Shown here piece after piece: positions 1 through 10,680 of a DNA stretch of 64,000 nucleotides; the first letter of the stretch is position 1; each line of letters begins with the position of its first letter. Where the stretch lies: NCBI GenBank assembly GCA_015680905.1, contig CM027378.1:88751501-88815500 (forward strand), in the 5' to 3' direction. The DNA is from Coptis chinensis. Lineage: Eukaryota > Streptophyta > Magnoliopsida > Ranunculales > Ranunculaceae. The notes beneath the pieces were generated by a model. It ran no database searches and was not told the origin of the DNA. It worked only from the letters and a program-made list of their open reading frames with translations. The position numbers were made by a program, and so were the translations under genes.

Positions 1-1
1 C

Positions 2-241
2 CACCTTAAGAATACATTCTTAGTGAAGATAGAACGAGATAGGGAACCGGCTATGGATCCAGGGTCCTTGGACTTTGTTTCTGCTGAACCCCAAATACAA
101 TTGTATTTCTTGCTTGGACTTGTATATTCTGTGGTCATGCCCATCCTTCTCCCGTTCATTATCGTCTTCTTTGGTTTCTCTTGGTTTTTAGACATCAGGA
201 GCGCAGATTGCGTTAAGAGTGGATTATTATTATGTGATTGA
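2..241 (+). pseudogene. CSC1/OSCA-like (DUF221) channel fragment, C-terminal transmembrane part
   Basis: The reading frame is open from base 2 to the stop at 239-241 and runs off the left edge. The translation matches the region of CSC1/ERD4-type hyperosmolality-gated cation channels just before their last membrane segments: a KIERDREPAMDPGS-like motif, then a hydrophobic stretch around YFLLGLVYSVVMPILLPFII. Full family members are roughly 700-800 residues, so this is a short piece. After the FFGFSWFL stretch the similarity stops and the frame ends in unrelated residues (DIRSADCVKSG), so the 3' part is lost or scrambled. Intact members are multi-pass membrane proteins. I infer a gene fragment, but an exon of a gene lying further left cannot be excluded. 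Confidence 0.6.
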
Positions 242-294
242 TGAAGACAAAACTAGATTAATTGTTGTTGTGCCTGTGAGGTTAATTGCTCGTC

Positions 295-429
295 ATGGGG
301 GATGCTTGTAGTGAATTGCCACAGGACATTCTGTTTCGTATGCTCTCATCGGTGACTATTAGAGATGCTGTCAAAACAAGGGTGTTATCTGTGAACTGGA
401 GATATCTCTCTGCGTTCACATCCCAGTGA
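295..429 (+). pseudogene. F-box N-terminal fragment
   Basis: A 44-codon frame beginning at ATG 295 encodes an F-box-like motif: SELPQDILFRMLSSV, then RDAVKTRVLSVNWRYL. This is the pattern of plant F-box/FBD/LRR proteins, which act as substrate adaptors of SCF ubiquitin ligases. The frame stops at TGA 427-429 directly after the box, and no LRR or FBD sequence is recognisable within the next kilobase. It lies 53 bases downstream of the channel fragment, so the left end of the window already looks like a collection of gene pieces. It could be a first exon, but the following bases show no convincing donor that leads to further similarity. I infer a pseudogene fragment. Confidence 0.55.
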
Positions 430-1560
430 AGCTGAGTTTGTTAGCTAGATGCGGCTGATATGGAGTAGCACCTTCCAACAAATTATGTGGAAAATAATGT
501 CACCGTAGCTTTGAAATATGTTTTCTCTTTCTGCGTGGGCTCTTTCTTTTATTCAGTTCAACTTTATTTTAAAGAATATAATTAGATTTGATTTTCCTCG
601 CAGGGTGTGCTACAAGTTGTTATGCAAGTATTGTACGCTTGATATGCTGCCATTGTACGGAAGTCAGTTTCGATGGTGGATACAAGAGGTCTGAATGACT
701 AGTTCTCTCTGAATTCGGATGCGGTCCATTGTTGTGGTGGTGGTCAACAGATGAGGACAATGATGTAGTAAGTTGTGTGCCTTGAGTTTAGCTGAGCTTG
801 CACACACGCATGAGGGCGGATGGGAGGAGCCATTCGCAAACCCACATGTAAATATAGAATTTGGGGCAGTTGGATATGTTGTGCGCTACCAAACAGAATG
901 GAACACCACCGCTGTCAATAGTTCCATCTGCAGATCCGCGGCTACGAGCCCAGTGCCGGCATCTTATCATACCGTCAACCTTCACCCGGGGTACTTTTAA
1001 TCAATTGTAGAGCTTGAGCAAGAGTGTTCGACAACATCTGCGATGAGAAAGTTCGAGGTAGAGAAAGGATGAGACCAATAGGTTGGGATGGAGATCAATG
1101 GTTTCGAGTGTCCGAACACGGATGGTAAGAGGATTACAAAAAAGGTGGAGAGACATACACCGCAGCAGGTAACTCGTTTCTTTTGCCGTCATGTATATAA
1201 TAGACGGACGAGTAGTGACTCGGCCGTCAACCAGAGTTACACGGGGGGGTAAGCAAGCCTTGCCCCGTCCTTGGCAGAGATGTAAGGGGGGACGAATTGG
1301 GATTGTCCCCAAACCTCATGGTATTTGGTATTTCGCGAACCTATTCACTCTAGGATGTCGCGGACCATGAATGAAAAAAGTGGTTGTACACCTCAGGGTA
1401 AGACAGAATGTACACCATTTGGAGCGTATGATCGTTGTTATATTTGTATGTAAATGTTTGTGCTGGATTAATGTTCTTCGTTAAAACTCACGTGTTATGT
1501 GTGTGAAAATCAGATGTGAAAGTTTCAGGTTACAAAGGGTTACAGAGGAAGAGAAACATC
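430..1560. other. Intergenic, no gene recognised
   Basis: Several short open frames occur on both strands here, but none shows a recognisable domain or consistent coding signal. It may be decayed F-box or transposon sequence. Confidence 0.4.
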
Positions 1561-1775
1561 TCCATATTCAACTTGGGGGCAAGCTGAGTTGCCCGGGCAA
1601 ACTCAGCGGCCTCCAACATCTCCATAGTCAACTTGGGGGCAAGCTGAGTGGCCCGGGCAAACTCAGCGGCCTCCAACATCTCCAGAAGCAACTTGGGGGC
1701 AAGTGGAGTGGCCCGGGCAAACTCAGCAGCCCCCAATATCTCCATATTCAATTTGGGGGCAACCCGGGTAACATC
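1561..1775. repeat. Minisatellite A, 60-bp unit, 3.5 copies
   Basis: Exact 60-base periodicity: units at 1561-1620, 1621-1680 and 1681-1740, and a partial unit from 1741. Each contains ACTTGGGGGCAAG, GCCCGGGCAAACTCAGC and a CCTCCAACATCTCCA-like join. Copies differ by a few substitutions. The unit is a multiple of three, which keeps frames open on both strands. Confidence 0.92.
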
Positions 1776-1788
1776 TCCATGGCAGTGG

Positions 1789-2290
1789 GATAGGATCCGC
1801 CGACCCTCGTGTCCAAATAGCGCGTGTGGGGCAGGTAGAGCTGTCCCGGACCCTCGTGTCCGAAGCCTCAAGCGGGATAGGATCCGCGGACCCTTGGGTC
1901 CAAACAGTGCGTGTGGGGCAGACAAAGCTGTCCCGGACCCTCGTGTCCAAACAGCACGTGTGGGGCAGGTAGAGCTGTCCTGGACCCTCATGTCGAAAGC
2001 CTCAAGCGGGATAGGATCCGTGGACCCTCGTGTCCAAACAGCGCGTGTGGGGCAGGCAGAGTTATCCCGGACCCCCATGTCCGAAGCCTCAAGCGGGATA
2101 GGATCTGCAGACCCTCGTGTCCAAACAGCGCGTGTGGGGCAAGCTGAGCTGTCCCGGACCCTCGTGTTCGAAGCCTCAAGCAGGATAGGATCCGCGGACC
2201 CTCGTGTCCAAACAGTGCATGTGGGGCAGGCAGAGCGATCCCGCACCCTCGTGTCCGAAGCCTCGAGAGGGATAGGATCCGCGGGCCTTT
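1789..2290. repeat. Minisatellite B, 86-87-bp unit, about six copies
   Basis: The motif GATAGGATCCGC recurs at about 1789, 1875, 2010, 2097, 2184 and 2270. Spacing is 86-87 bases except for one 135-base interval, which contains an extra partial unit of about 48 bases. Each unit holds two half-repeats built on GGACCCTCGTGTCC, separated by a GCGTGTGGGGCAGG core. The array is much more GC-rich than its surroundings. It follows minisatellite A directly. Confidence 0.9.
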
Positions 2291-2299
2291 GTGTCAAAA

Positions 2300-2949
2300 C
2301 ATGATTGAAATGCATGTAGATAACCCCAAAAATCAATTTGAGATGTTCTTTTTGCTATAGGGATCATTATTTCTAGTCATATTTGCATCCACCTGGTGGC
2401 CAGATTAGAGATATCTTCATTTGTTTAGTTGGTTTAGTCGACATTTGTTTGTTACTCAAGTGATCCGGCATTTATCCATCATTTGTGTATGGGTGTATTT
2501 GGAATATGTAATGTTAGAGGGTTTTGTTAAGTTTATTTTGGTAACGTGGAGATGTATGTTAGTTGCATTGTATAAGTCGTATATTAGGATTTCTGGGATG
2601 TTGTTTGTATATTTATAGTTTTCCTTTTATTCTAGGATTGGTTACTTAACTTAACTGGTCGTGGTCGAGTTGTTGTTAAGTAGCGGGTTCTACGAATCAG
2701 TATATCTTTCAGTAGTAGGGTTTACAACTGATGCATGAGGTTTTATATTTGGTTTGGATATATGCTTATTAAATGTTCAGGTTATGACAAGTTATTATGT
2801 TTATGAAATGTTGTAGATACAGAAGAGATGTTGCCGAGATTTTTCCAGAAAGCTCACATCTTGGGTATATTAGTTTGAGTTTTGGAGCGCTGCAAATCAA
2901 GGTATTCTCGGGGGTGCCGTCTTCATCGACGGACCCAAGAGGGGGCATC
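2300..2949. other. Probable internal tail of an old LTR element, ending in a polypurine tract
   Basis: No coding sequence is recognised. The last bases before 2950 read CCCAAGAGGGGGCATC, a typical LTR-retrotransposon polypurine tract, and are directly followed by TGTATTAG, a plausible LTR start. I infer that this is the 3' end of the internal region of an older element extending left. Confidence 0.4.
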
Positions 2950-3251
2950 TGTATTAGCCATATACATGACCCCGAACATCACATGTATAGAGGTTGGAAG
3001 AGTACACAGAGAGAAAAAAGAAAAGCATAAGCATATGATTTGAAGGGGAGTGAGAGAGAGACAAGTGGGCCTCGTATAGTACTGGGCCCAAGAGATGGGC
3101 CCAAAGAAAGAGGCCCAAGGGTTTTGACCTAAAGAGGAAGGAGGAGAGGAGGAAAAAAGGGGAAGGGAGGCGGCAGTGAAAAGAAGGAGATGAAAGAGGA
3201 GAACTACGAGCCAGCTTGATCCCCCGGGAAGTCGGGGGTACGTAGGCAGCC
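2950..3251 (+). mobile_element. Left part of an older LTR, split by the Athila insertion
   Basis: The segment starts TGTATTAG behind a polypurine tract and ends GTACGTAGGCAGCC at the Athila junction. It resumes at 20172 with CAGCC, the duplicated target, and runs to about 20281 (GGGTTAACA). Joined, it would be an LTR of about 407 bases beginning TG and ending CA. GTACGTAGGCAGCC-like sequence is, from general knowledge, common in plant LTRs. No second copy is in the window, so the LTR assignment is an inference. Confidence 0.5.
3247..3251. repeat. Target-site duplication CAGCC (left copy)
   Basis: Five bases, CAGCC, directly before the 5' LTR of the Athila-like element. They are repeated exactly at 20172-20176 after the 3' LTR, as expected of a Ty3-type integrase. 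Confidence 0.9.
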
Positions 3252-5116
3252 TGATAAGCACCCAAAACTGTAATATTAAACCCCGAGAGACAAGGCATTT
3301 GATCGATTATGTGTTTAATAATCATGTAATAATTATATTTTTGTAACTTTTGCAGGTTTCCGCAATTAAAATGAATATAATGATAAAACATGCATCAAAG
3401 TACAGAATCTTGGAATATTTGAAGTTTCCCACTCAACCCCGTGAAGCCCAACAAAGCCCGACTAAAGCCGAAGTTTCCAAAAGAACAAAACCCGGTCTTA
3501 AGCGGGTCTACATATAAAAGAAGCGACAAACTTCCAAAGCTCAAATCGGATAAATCTAGATGCGGCGTTGGCTAGTGAAGCCGCCAAATCTGAATAATCT
3601 GAGAATATTTGAAGTTTCCCACTCAACCCCCGTGAAGCCAACAGAGCCGAAGTTTCCAAAAGAACAAAACCAGTGCAGAACGGGTCCACATATAAAGAAG
3701 CAACAAACTTCCGAAGCTCAAATCGGATAAATCTAGATGCCGGCGTTGGCTCTTGAAGGCTGCCATACCATAGCGACGGGCGGCGAACTCTGCGCAAGGA
3801 CAAAAAGTCATAAAAACGCCAAAATCGGCGCAGCCACTGGACACACTAAGTGGATCCACTCTGCGGGCCCAGAAGGCATGACGAGTCAGCATAGGCAGGT
3901 GGCAAATGATGGTTTCAATTTGGTACCACCTGGCAAGAGAGAAGACACGTACCAATTCAAACCAGGTGGTTTGAATTGAAATGAGCTACAAAACAAAAAC
4001 TTAAAAAGCAAAGAGACAAAAAATTAAAACAGATCAAAACAAAACCCAGAGTTTTGAAGAAATCAATTAGCTACCGAACAAAACTCAATTAAATGGTTCA
4101 CAAGCCATCCAACCTATATATATGAGGGGGGTCGCCTTCATTATTTCTCCTTCAGCATATTAATGCTTTAGCTTCCGCCTAGTTAGTTTATTTCTTCAGT
4201 ACTTACATTCTGTCATTTCCATTCCAGCAGCTTAAATACTGTAAGTTATTTTACCCTTAATAACAGTCATTTCTCTTCTAGTTTAATTCTGTCCTGCATT
4301 TATTTACTTAATGTATCTGACAAGTTTTATTATTCCTTCTATGACCATGAGCTAATCCCCCCGGGAGGGTTATGTTGCTTCGTGTAAAATCGGATTGACT
4401 CTTTAATATTCTAGAGTCACTACTTAGGAATTAGGCTTAGATTTGATATCCAGTCCCAAAATGACTGAGGATCGCACAAAGTTGGATTGATGCTCGGGGC
4501 GATCTGTAGCGACTTCTGCAGTGTCAAAAGCGGCTCTCCAATTCGTCCAGCTGATGTGAAATCGAGCCAGGAGCTTAAATAATATACCAGAGATGTGATA
4601 TTATTGAAACTCCTTATGCTAGTGAAATGCGACCTAGAGATGTGGGCATGCACTAGGGATCAATACTCGACGTCGTCTCCGAAAACGAGACGAATTAGAG
4701 ATGTAGTGATGTGGTAATATAAATTGTTGAAAAATGATTCTCGCATGAGTATGACTAACTTTCTCCCTGTTTCTCTATTTTGTTTACCTACATATAATCG
4801 CCGTAGTAATTTACATTATTTGCATTACCGTTAATTTAATTAAAACCAACTAAAAAGAAACCTAAAAATCATACTCACCAAAAGTTGTAATTCCAGTTAT
4901 GAACCTATCCGAGCCCTAAGGGTTGGACGATCCCTTACTCGACCTATCCTACCAAACCCACGTGAGTAAGGTAACTTGACTAAAACGTACGACTATACGG
5001 ACGTTGGACTTTGGACTTTGGACTTAGGTATTTGGACTTCGGACTTTGGGTACTGGACTTGGACTTAAGAAAATAAATGGCGAAAACCAAAACGTGTATA
5101 AATGCGTGATTTATCA
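3252..5116 (+). repeat. 5' LTR of the Athila-like element
   Basis: 1865 bases, matching 18264-20171 along its length with scattered substitutions and small indels. Near its start a unit of about 185 bases is duplicated in tandem (copies starting near 3415 and 3603). Near its end lies a degenerate run of GGACTTT-like heptamers (about 5005-5070). Both features recur in the 3' LTR, so they predate the insertion. Confidence 0.93.
4114..4127 (+). promoter_or_regulatory. Putative TATA box of the 5' LTR
   Basis: CTATATATATGAGG sits in the middle of the LTR and is conserved at about 19138-19151 in the 3' LTR. It is the best TATA-like candidate for the U3/R promoter. The position is an inference from sequence only. 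Confidence 0.5.
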
Positions 5117-5118
5117 AA

Positions 5119-5131
5119 TGGCGCCGCTGCA
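5119..5131 (+). other. Primer-binding site (tRNA-Asp type)
   Basis: TGGCGCCGCTGCA begins two bases after the 5' LTR. It resembles the TGGCGCCGTTG primer site, complementary to the 3' end of tRNA-Asp, that is usual in Athila elements, with a substitution in the third triplet. Confidence 0.75.
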
Positions 5132-6341
5132 CGCCGAAGGACTATGGACTTAACGTAATAATTGGAATACATCCATAAAAACCCCCTCCCCTACCTCCTC
5201 ATCTTTTTAATTTTCATTTCTGTTACAATACTAACAAGTTACGGAACAGTTTACCTTAACTTTTTCTACTAACAAATATCTGTGAACCAAGTTTTGTTTA
5301 TTTTCATTAGCACAGTCTAAGTACTCTGTAGGAATTTGAAGTACTAAACAGACAAAAGAGTCTCGGACGAGACTGAATTAGTAGCACGCGAGACTAACCT
5401 GGAGTATCAACATTCCGGTTTTCAGGTACAGGCCACTTTCCTTTTCAATACTCTTTTGGGCTCTCTGGTCCTGTTTTTCTAGTAAGCGTGAGCTCGGGAG
5501 TTAGTCGATCGCTATACGAGGAATCGTGGGACACCAGGTTTCAAACTCTTAAACTCCTCAAACTTTGTCGAGGATATTATTTGCTATAACCTGTTTTACC
5601 TCGTATATTTGTATGTTGGCATGGGGACTCCTTGCATGTAAAGGTGGTTCGTCATTACATATTCACGTTAACACAATATGATTCAAATATATTTTGATAT
5701 ATGCGTAGCGTCAAACCATCTGCTTAGAATATTTTTGTATGTGTATGTTACATCAATTCACGTACACGGTATTCAATTGCATGAGTTCGTTCTCGACATT
5801 CCCCTAGCTCACGTATAACTTACATATAGTTGCACGTATATGTAATATAGATTTGCATGGGTAGACTTTCTGCGTAAACTAGTATATGTTAGTTAGTTTC
5901 TATTTTGGCATCTATCGTTTTAATTGCATATTTCGTAATCACGTCTCCATAATACATTAATTACGTAAACAAAAATATATATATATATAAAATATAAAAT
6001 AAATAAAAAATAAAAAATCATAGTAATTAAAAATTTCATCTAAATCATCTTAATAACACCCCGCATAATACACCATCATAAATCATCATCCGATTCCATC
6101 AGTGCCTAGGAAACTTGAAAAAAAATTGAGGTTGCCTAATTAAGGAACGTGCTAGCACGAACAACCTCCCTCAATTCTCTCAGGTGACCTGGCTGCTGGA
6201 ATATTCACACGTTATCCTAGCTTCCCTGCTTTCGAAGTTAACAAATTTCGGAAGGCGTTTCAACTCCCTCCTTCCTAAATTCTAAAACCTCCGGTCATTA
6301 TTAAGTTTCCTTATGAGCCTTAAATTAAAATTTATATTTGT
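5132..6341 (+). other. Untranslated leader of the Athila-like element
   Basis: A long leader between primer site and gag, AT-rich towards its end (around 5970-6030), with no coding sequence recognised. Long leaders are common in large Ty3 elements. Confidence 0.5.
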
Positions 6342-7296
6342 ATGAGACTACGGTCCGGTAAACATAAGGAATTAGAACTTACATATCATCATCGAAAATA
6401 CAAGAAACAACTGTTTATGTTATCTCCTAGACATAGTCCCCTCCTCAGAAATCAACCTCGTCAAACATCTCCGTTGCCATTATCTCCTTTAATTATGGCT
6501 GAGGAAAATCTCACAAATCGAGAAACCCTTTCGGTTTCTATCTTGCCTTACAGAAGGACACGCTTCCTCGTGCATTAAACTTCGATCGCGATTGTAGGTG
6601 ATTTTAAGTATTCCGCCAAACATTTTCGGTTTGTTACACGCTTACCATGGGTTAGGCCATGAAAAATCGTTACAATCATCTTCGTCGGATGCAACAAGTA
6701 GTCACCACTTTCCGCCATCCGACCCGTACCAACGAACAAGTCTTGCTTAGGTTGTTTCCATTCACCTTAGGCGATAAAGCTTCAGTTTGGCTCGCCCGGA
6801 CAAAGCGCCGCAATCCATTGACACATGGGCCAAACTTGTTCAAGCATTCATGATAAAGTTCTATACTCAGAAAAAACTACATAAATGCTTCAAAAGATTC
6901 AATTCTTTTCGCCCGGCACCCCGGTGAATCCTTTTGAGCGTGGAGCAGATTCTTGATTTACTTCTCGAATGTCCCCATCATCAACTCGACACCACAGATT
7001 AATCCGTTCATTCTTTAATGGTCTCTCGACCATCAAAAGGAAACATTAGATATCATGAACGGCGGTTGTTTCATGGACAAGGGCGCCATGAAGCATACAC
7101 TTTTCTTGAGAAACGGCCTCACGAAGCACCCATTCGCGGAAACACTTGATTCTTCTAGATCTTCTAAAGACACTCTACCAAAGTTACGTCTATGTTCGAG
7201 GTCAAACCCGATCCGAATTAAAACTCTAATCGAGTCCCTAAACAAAAGGTCGATGCTCTTTCGGTACAAGTAAATGAACAAAAACCCAAACAGGTC
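6342..7296 (+). pseudogene. Athila-like gag, degenerate
   Basis: The frame starts at an MRLRSGK motif, typical of the beginning of Athila/Tat gag. Around 6740-6850 it shows the capsid signature FPFTLGDKASVWL. Around 7010-7100 the sequence corresponds to the family's FFNGLS and DIMNGGCFMDKGA motifs, but in shifted frames. At least three frame changes and several stops break the capsid region, so no complete Gag could be made. The zinc-knuckle part lies in the next open frame. In active elements this protein forms the particle that packages the RNA. Confidence 0.75.
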
Positions 7297-8655
7297 ATGG
7301 CTGCCAACGCTTCCCCATGCCCTCTTTGCTTAAGTCCTGAGCACGCCGATTCTTATTGTCCTTTGGTATACGAGTGTCCTCCCCAACCTTCTGAAGAGGC
7401 TTGTGCTTTCAACATCCCTAATGCACCTTGGCGACAACATCCGAATTTAGCTTGGGCACCCCCTGTCCAACAACAAGCTCCTCCAGGTGGCAACAACGTT
7501 CCTGTACGACCACCCGCGAACTACAATTCCTATCGTCAAGGAAATCCTCCACAATTCCAGCAAGGGCAAAGTAATTTTCCCAACAACGCAAATATAGGGT
7601 TCCAAAACAACCGCAACCTTGTTCCCGCTAATCAAGGATATGGCTACCAAAATCAACCCGTGAATAATAACCGTGAACTAGTTCCTGCCGCTCCTTTGGG
7701 TACAATCCACGGTATAAAAGCGGGTGAAACTTTTCTGACATACATGAATCAACAGAATCAAATCCTAGCTTCTATCCAACAGTCTCTTCAGCTGTTAGCT
7801 CAGGATAAAAGTCAAAAAGGCGTGCTCCCTGGCCAAGCAGTTCCAAACCCTAAGCCATCCTCTCTCGATGGTAGTCACCCTATAATAATTTCTGCTCACT
7901 TGACTACCGACGAAGAGGCACGTTTGATTCATGTCATTCGTGAGCACCGCTCCGCTATCGGATGGTCCTTAGATGATATCAAGGGAATAGACCCTAGCAT
8001 ATGCACGCATCGCATACATCTTGATGACGGCACAAAGACATCGCGAGAACCACAACGCCGCCTTAATCCCGCCATGAAGGAAGTAGTGAGAGAGGAAGTT
8101 TTACCTTTACTTGATGCGGGAATCATATACCCTATCTCTGATAGTGACTGGGTTAGTCATGTCCATGTTGTTCCCAAAAAGTCCGGCATTCAAGTTGTGC
8201 AAAATGAAAATGGTGAGTGCATCTCCACTCGCATTCCTTTGAAATGGAGAATTTGCATTGACTATCGCAAACTTAATGCCAGAACCCGTAAAGATCACTT
8301 CCCTCTCCCATTCATTGACCAGATGCTAGAACGTTTAGCCGGTCATGCTTACTACTGTTTTCTTGATGGCTATTTCGGATACTTCCAAATTGTCATCGAT
8401 CCCGCCGATCAAGAAAAGACAACTTTCACGTGTCCCTTTGGAACCTTTGCATACAGACGAATGCCTTTTGGCCTTTGTAATGCCCTAGGCACTTTCCAAC
8501 GCTGCATGCTTCACATTTTTAGTGATATGGTGGAACGTTATATGGAAATCTTCATAGACGACTTTTCCATGTACGGAAATTCCTTTGACGACTGCTTATC
8601 CAACCTTTCTAAAGTATTAATGCGTTGCGAAGAGAAAAATCTGGTACTCAATTAG
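7297..8655 (+). pseudogene. gag C-terminus joined to reverse transcriptase, protease missing
   Basis: This 452-codon open frame is the best-preserved part of the element. Residues 8-21 form a CPLC...H...C zinc-knuckle-like motif (CPLCLSPEHADSYC), followed by a Gln/Asn/Pro-rich stretch. From about residue 188 it continues as reverse transcriptase: a PSICTHRI motif, CIDYRKLNARTRKDHFPLPF, CPFGTFAYRRMPFGLCNA, and the catalytic FIDD box at about residues 419-422. No aspartic protease DTG motif lies between knuckle and RT, where it belongs, so a deletion probably removed it. The frame ends at TAG 8653-8655, exactly where relatives have a tryptophan codon before EKCHF. The thumb region continues in the same register after the stop. 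Confidence 0.85.
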
Positions 8656-9385
8656 GAGAAGTGTCATTTCATGGTTACCAAAGGACTTGTTCTAGGTCAT
8701 ATTGTTTCAAAAGACGGGATAGAGGTTGATAAAGCTAAAATTGTTAAAATTTCTTAAGCTACCTTTCCCACGTCGCAGTTAAATGATATCCGTGCCTTTT
8801 TAGGTCACTTTGGGTTTTCTGAAGATTCATTCAGGATTTTTCTAAAGTTGCTTTCGACCCTAACCAATCTCCTGCTTAAGGATGCGATTATTCGACTTCA
8901 ATTTCAATTGCAAACAAGCTTTTGATACTCTAAAAACCGCTCTGACTACCGCTCCTATCATTCAACCCCCTGATTGGTCTCAACTATTAGAACTAATGTG
9001 TGACGCTAGCGACTTTGCTATTGGTGTCGTGCTAGGCCAACGACGTGACGACAAACCCATTGTCATTTACTATGCTAGTAAAACTCTTAACGACGCTCAA
9101 CGTAATTATACCACAACTGATAAAGAGTTCCTAGCTGTTGTCTATGCTTTGGATAAGTTTCGCCCCTACCTAGTTGGAATATCGACCATCGTATATACTG
9201 ACCATGCCGCAATTCGGTACTTACTCGTGAAAAAGGACGCAAAACAACGATTGTTCCGCTGGATCCTTCTCTTACAAGAATTCACCACGGAAATCAAAGA
9301 CAAAAAGGAACCAAAATGTCGTGTAGCCGACCATTTATCAAGGCTGGTTGGTGACATCGATAGTGATTCTCGAAGCTATCGGTGA
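8656..9385 (+). pseudogene. RT thumb and RNase H of the Athila-like element
   Basis: After the stop, EKCHFMVTKGLVLGH and VSKDGIEVDKAK mark the end of the reverse transcriptase, followed by a second stop and a frameshifted stretch (8755-8880). The frame from 8882 to 9385 is an RNase H domain: [63 protein letters not shown], and VADHLSRL near the end. Catalytic-type D and E residues are present. The domain would degrade the RNA strand of the RNA/DNA hybrid during reverse transcription. It directly precedes the integrase, the order usual for Ty3 elements. Confidence 0.85.
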
Positions 9386-9584
9386 TTCCTTCCCGGCATC
9401 GAATCGTGTACTCTATTTTCTCATCTCCATGGTACACGGATATCGTTAACTACCTAGTTTCTTGAGGAAGTCCCCTCCTTTTGGTCACGTCCTGATCATA
9501 AAAATTTCTTATCCACTGTAAAATGTTATTTCTGGGATGAACCCTACCTCTTTAAGTATTGTTCCGACCAACTCATTCGTCGCT

Positions 9585-10680
9585 GCATTCCCGACTGGGA
9601 ACACACCGACGTATTATCCTTTTGCCATGAACAATCTTGCGGAGGTCATTTCAGTGGAAAGAAAACTGCGGCCAAGGTGTTACAATGTGGTTTTTACTGG
9701 CCTACCCTTTTTCGCGATGCACACGAACATTGCATAGCTTGCATTCGTTGTTAGCACCTAGGTCGAATTACCAAACGAAATATGATGCCCTTAAATCCTA
9801 TCTTGATTGTGGAAATTTTTGATGTTTGGGGCATTGATTTTATGGGACCCTTCCCTATTTCTCAAGGTTTTCTATATATTTTAGTCGCTGTAGACTATGT
9901 GTCCAAATGGATTGAGGCACTCGCATGTCGCTCAAATGACCATAAGACTGTCGTGAAATTTGTGAAAGAAAACATTTTCTCTCGTTTTGGTGTTCCCAAA
10001 GCTATCATCAGTGATGGGGGTACACATTTTTGTAACAAAATTTTTGGGTTTTTAATGAAGAAATATGGAGTTACTCACAAGGTTGCTACTCCATACCACC
10101 CACAAACGAGTGGCCAAGTGGAAGTCTCCAACAGAGAGATAAAGTCTATTCGAGAAAACTCAACAACCCATCAAGAAAGGATCGGTCTCTCCGGCTTATC
10201 GGATGCCTTGTGGGCATACCGAGCGACATTTAAGACACCTATAGGGATGTCTCCTTACCGCGTTGTTTTGGAAAACCTTGTCATCTGCCAGTTGAACTTG
10301 AGCATCGTGCCCTTTGGGCCATCAAAAGCCTTAATTACAATATCATCGAGGCAGGCGAGAAGCGAAAACTGCAATTAAATGAGCTGGAGGAGATTCGGAG
10401 TGATGCTTATGATCTCTCGAAATCCTACAAAGCTAATATGAAAATAGTGCACGACAAGCACATTTTGCGTAAGGATTTCAAAATTGGCCAAAAAGTTTTA
10501 TTGTACAACTCCAGTTACACATCTTTCCCCGGTAAATCGAAAACACGATGGTGCGGTCCTTTCATTGTGTCACCTGTGAAAACATTATGGGGCAATCTCT
10601 TTGCTTAATCCAAAAGATAACAGTGAATTTCAAGTCAATGGACAACGCCTAAAACATTACCACAATTACGCTCCGGATGT
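9585..10680 (+). pseudogene. Integrase of the Athila-like element, frameshifted
   Basis: A degenerate HHCC zinc-finger region lies at about 9590-9770. The catalytic core follows in the frame starting at 9782: [10 protein letters not shown] supplies the first Asp, IISDGGTHF the second, and [16 protein letters not shown] the Glu, so the D,D,E triad is present. Near 10270 the frame shifts after MSPYRV. The C-terminal part ([17 protein letters not shown], then HDKHILRKDFKIGQKVLLYN and RWCGPFIV) is read in another frame to about 10680. The enzyme would insert the cDNA and cause 5-bp target duplications, as seen at the element's borders. It is inactive as written. Confidence 0.85.

Noticed and set aside
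1530-2336. Long minus-strand open frame (268 codons) with 29-residue repeats, and a matching plus-strand frame
   Set aside because: It consists entirely of the two minisatellites. Openness on both strands follows from unit lengths divisible by three. No known domain and no start context.
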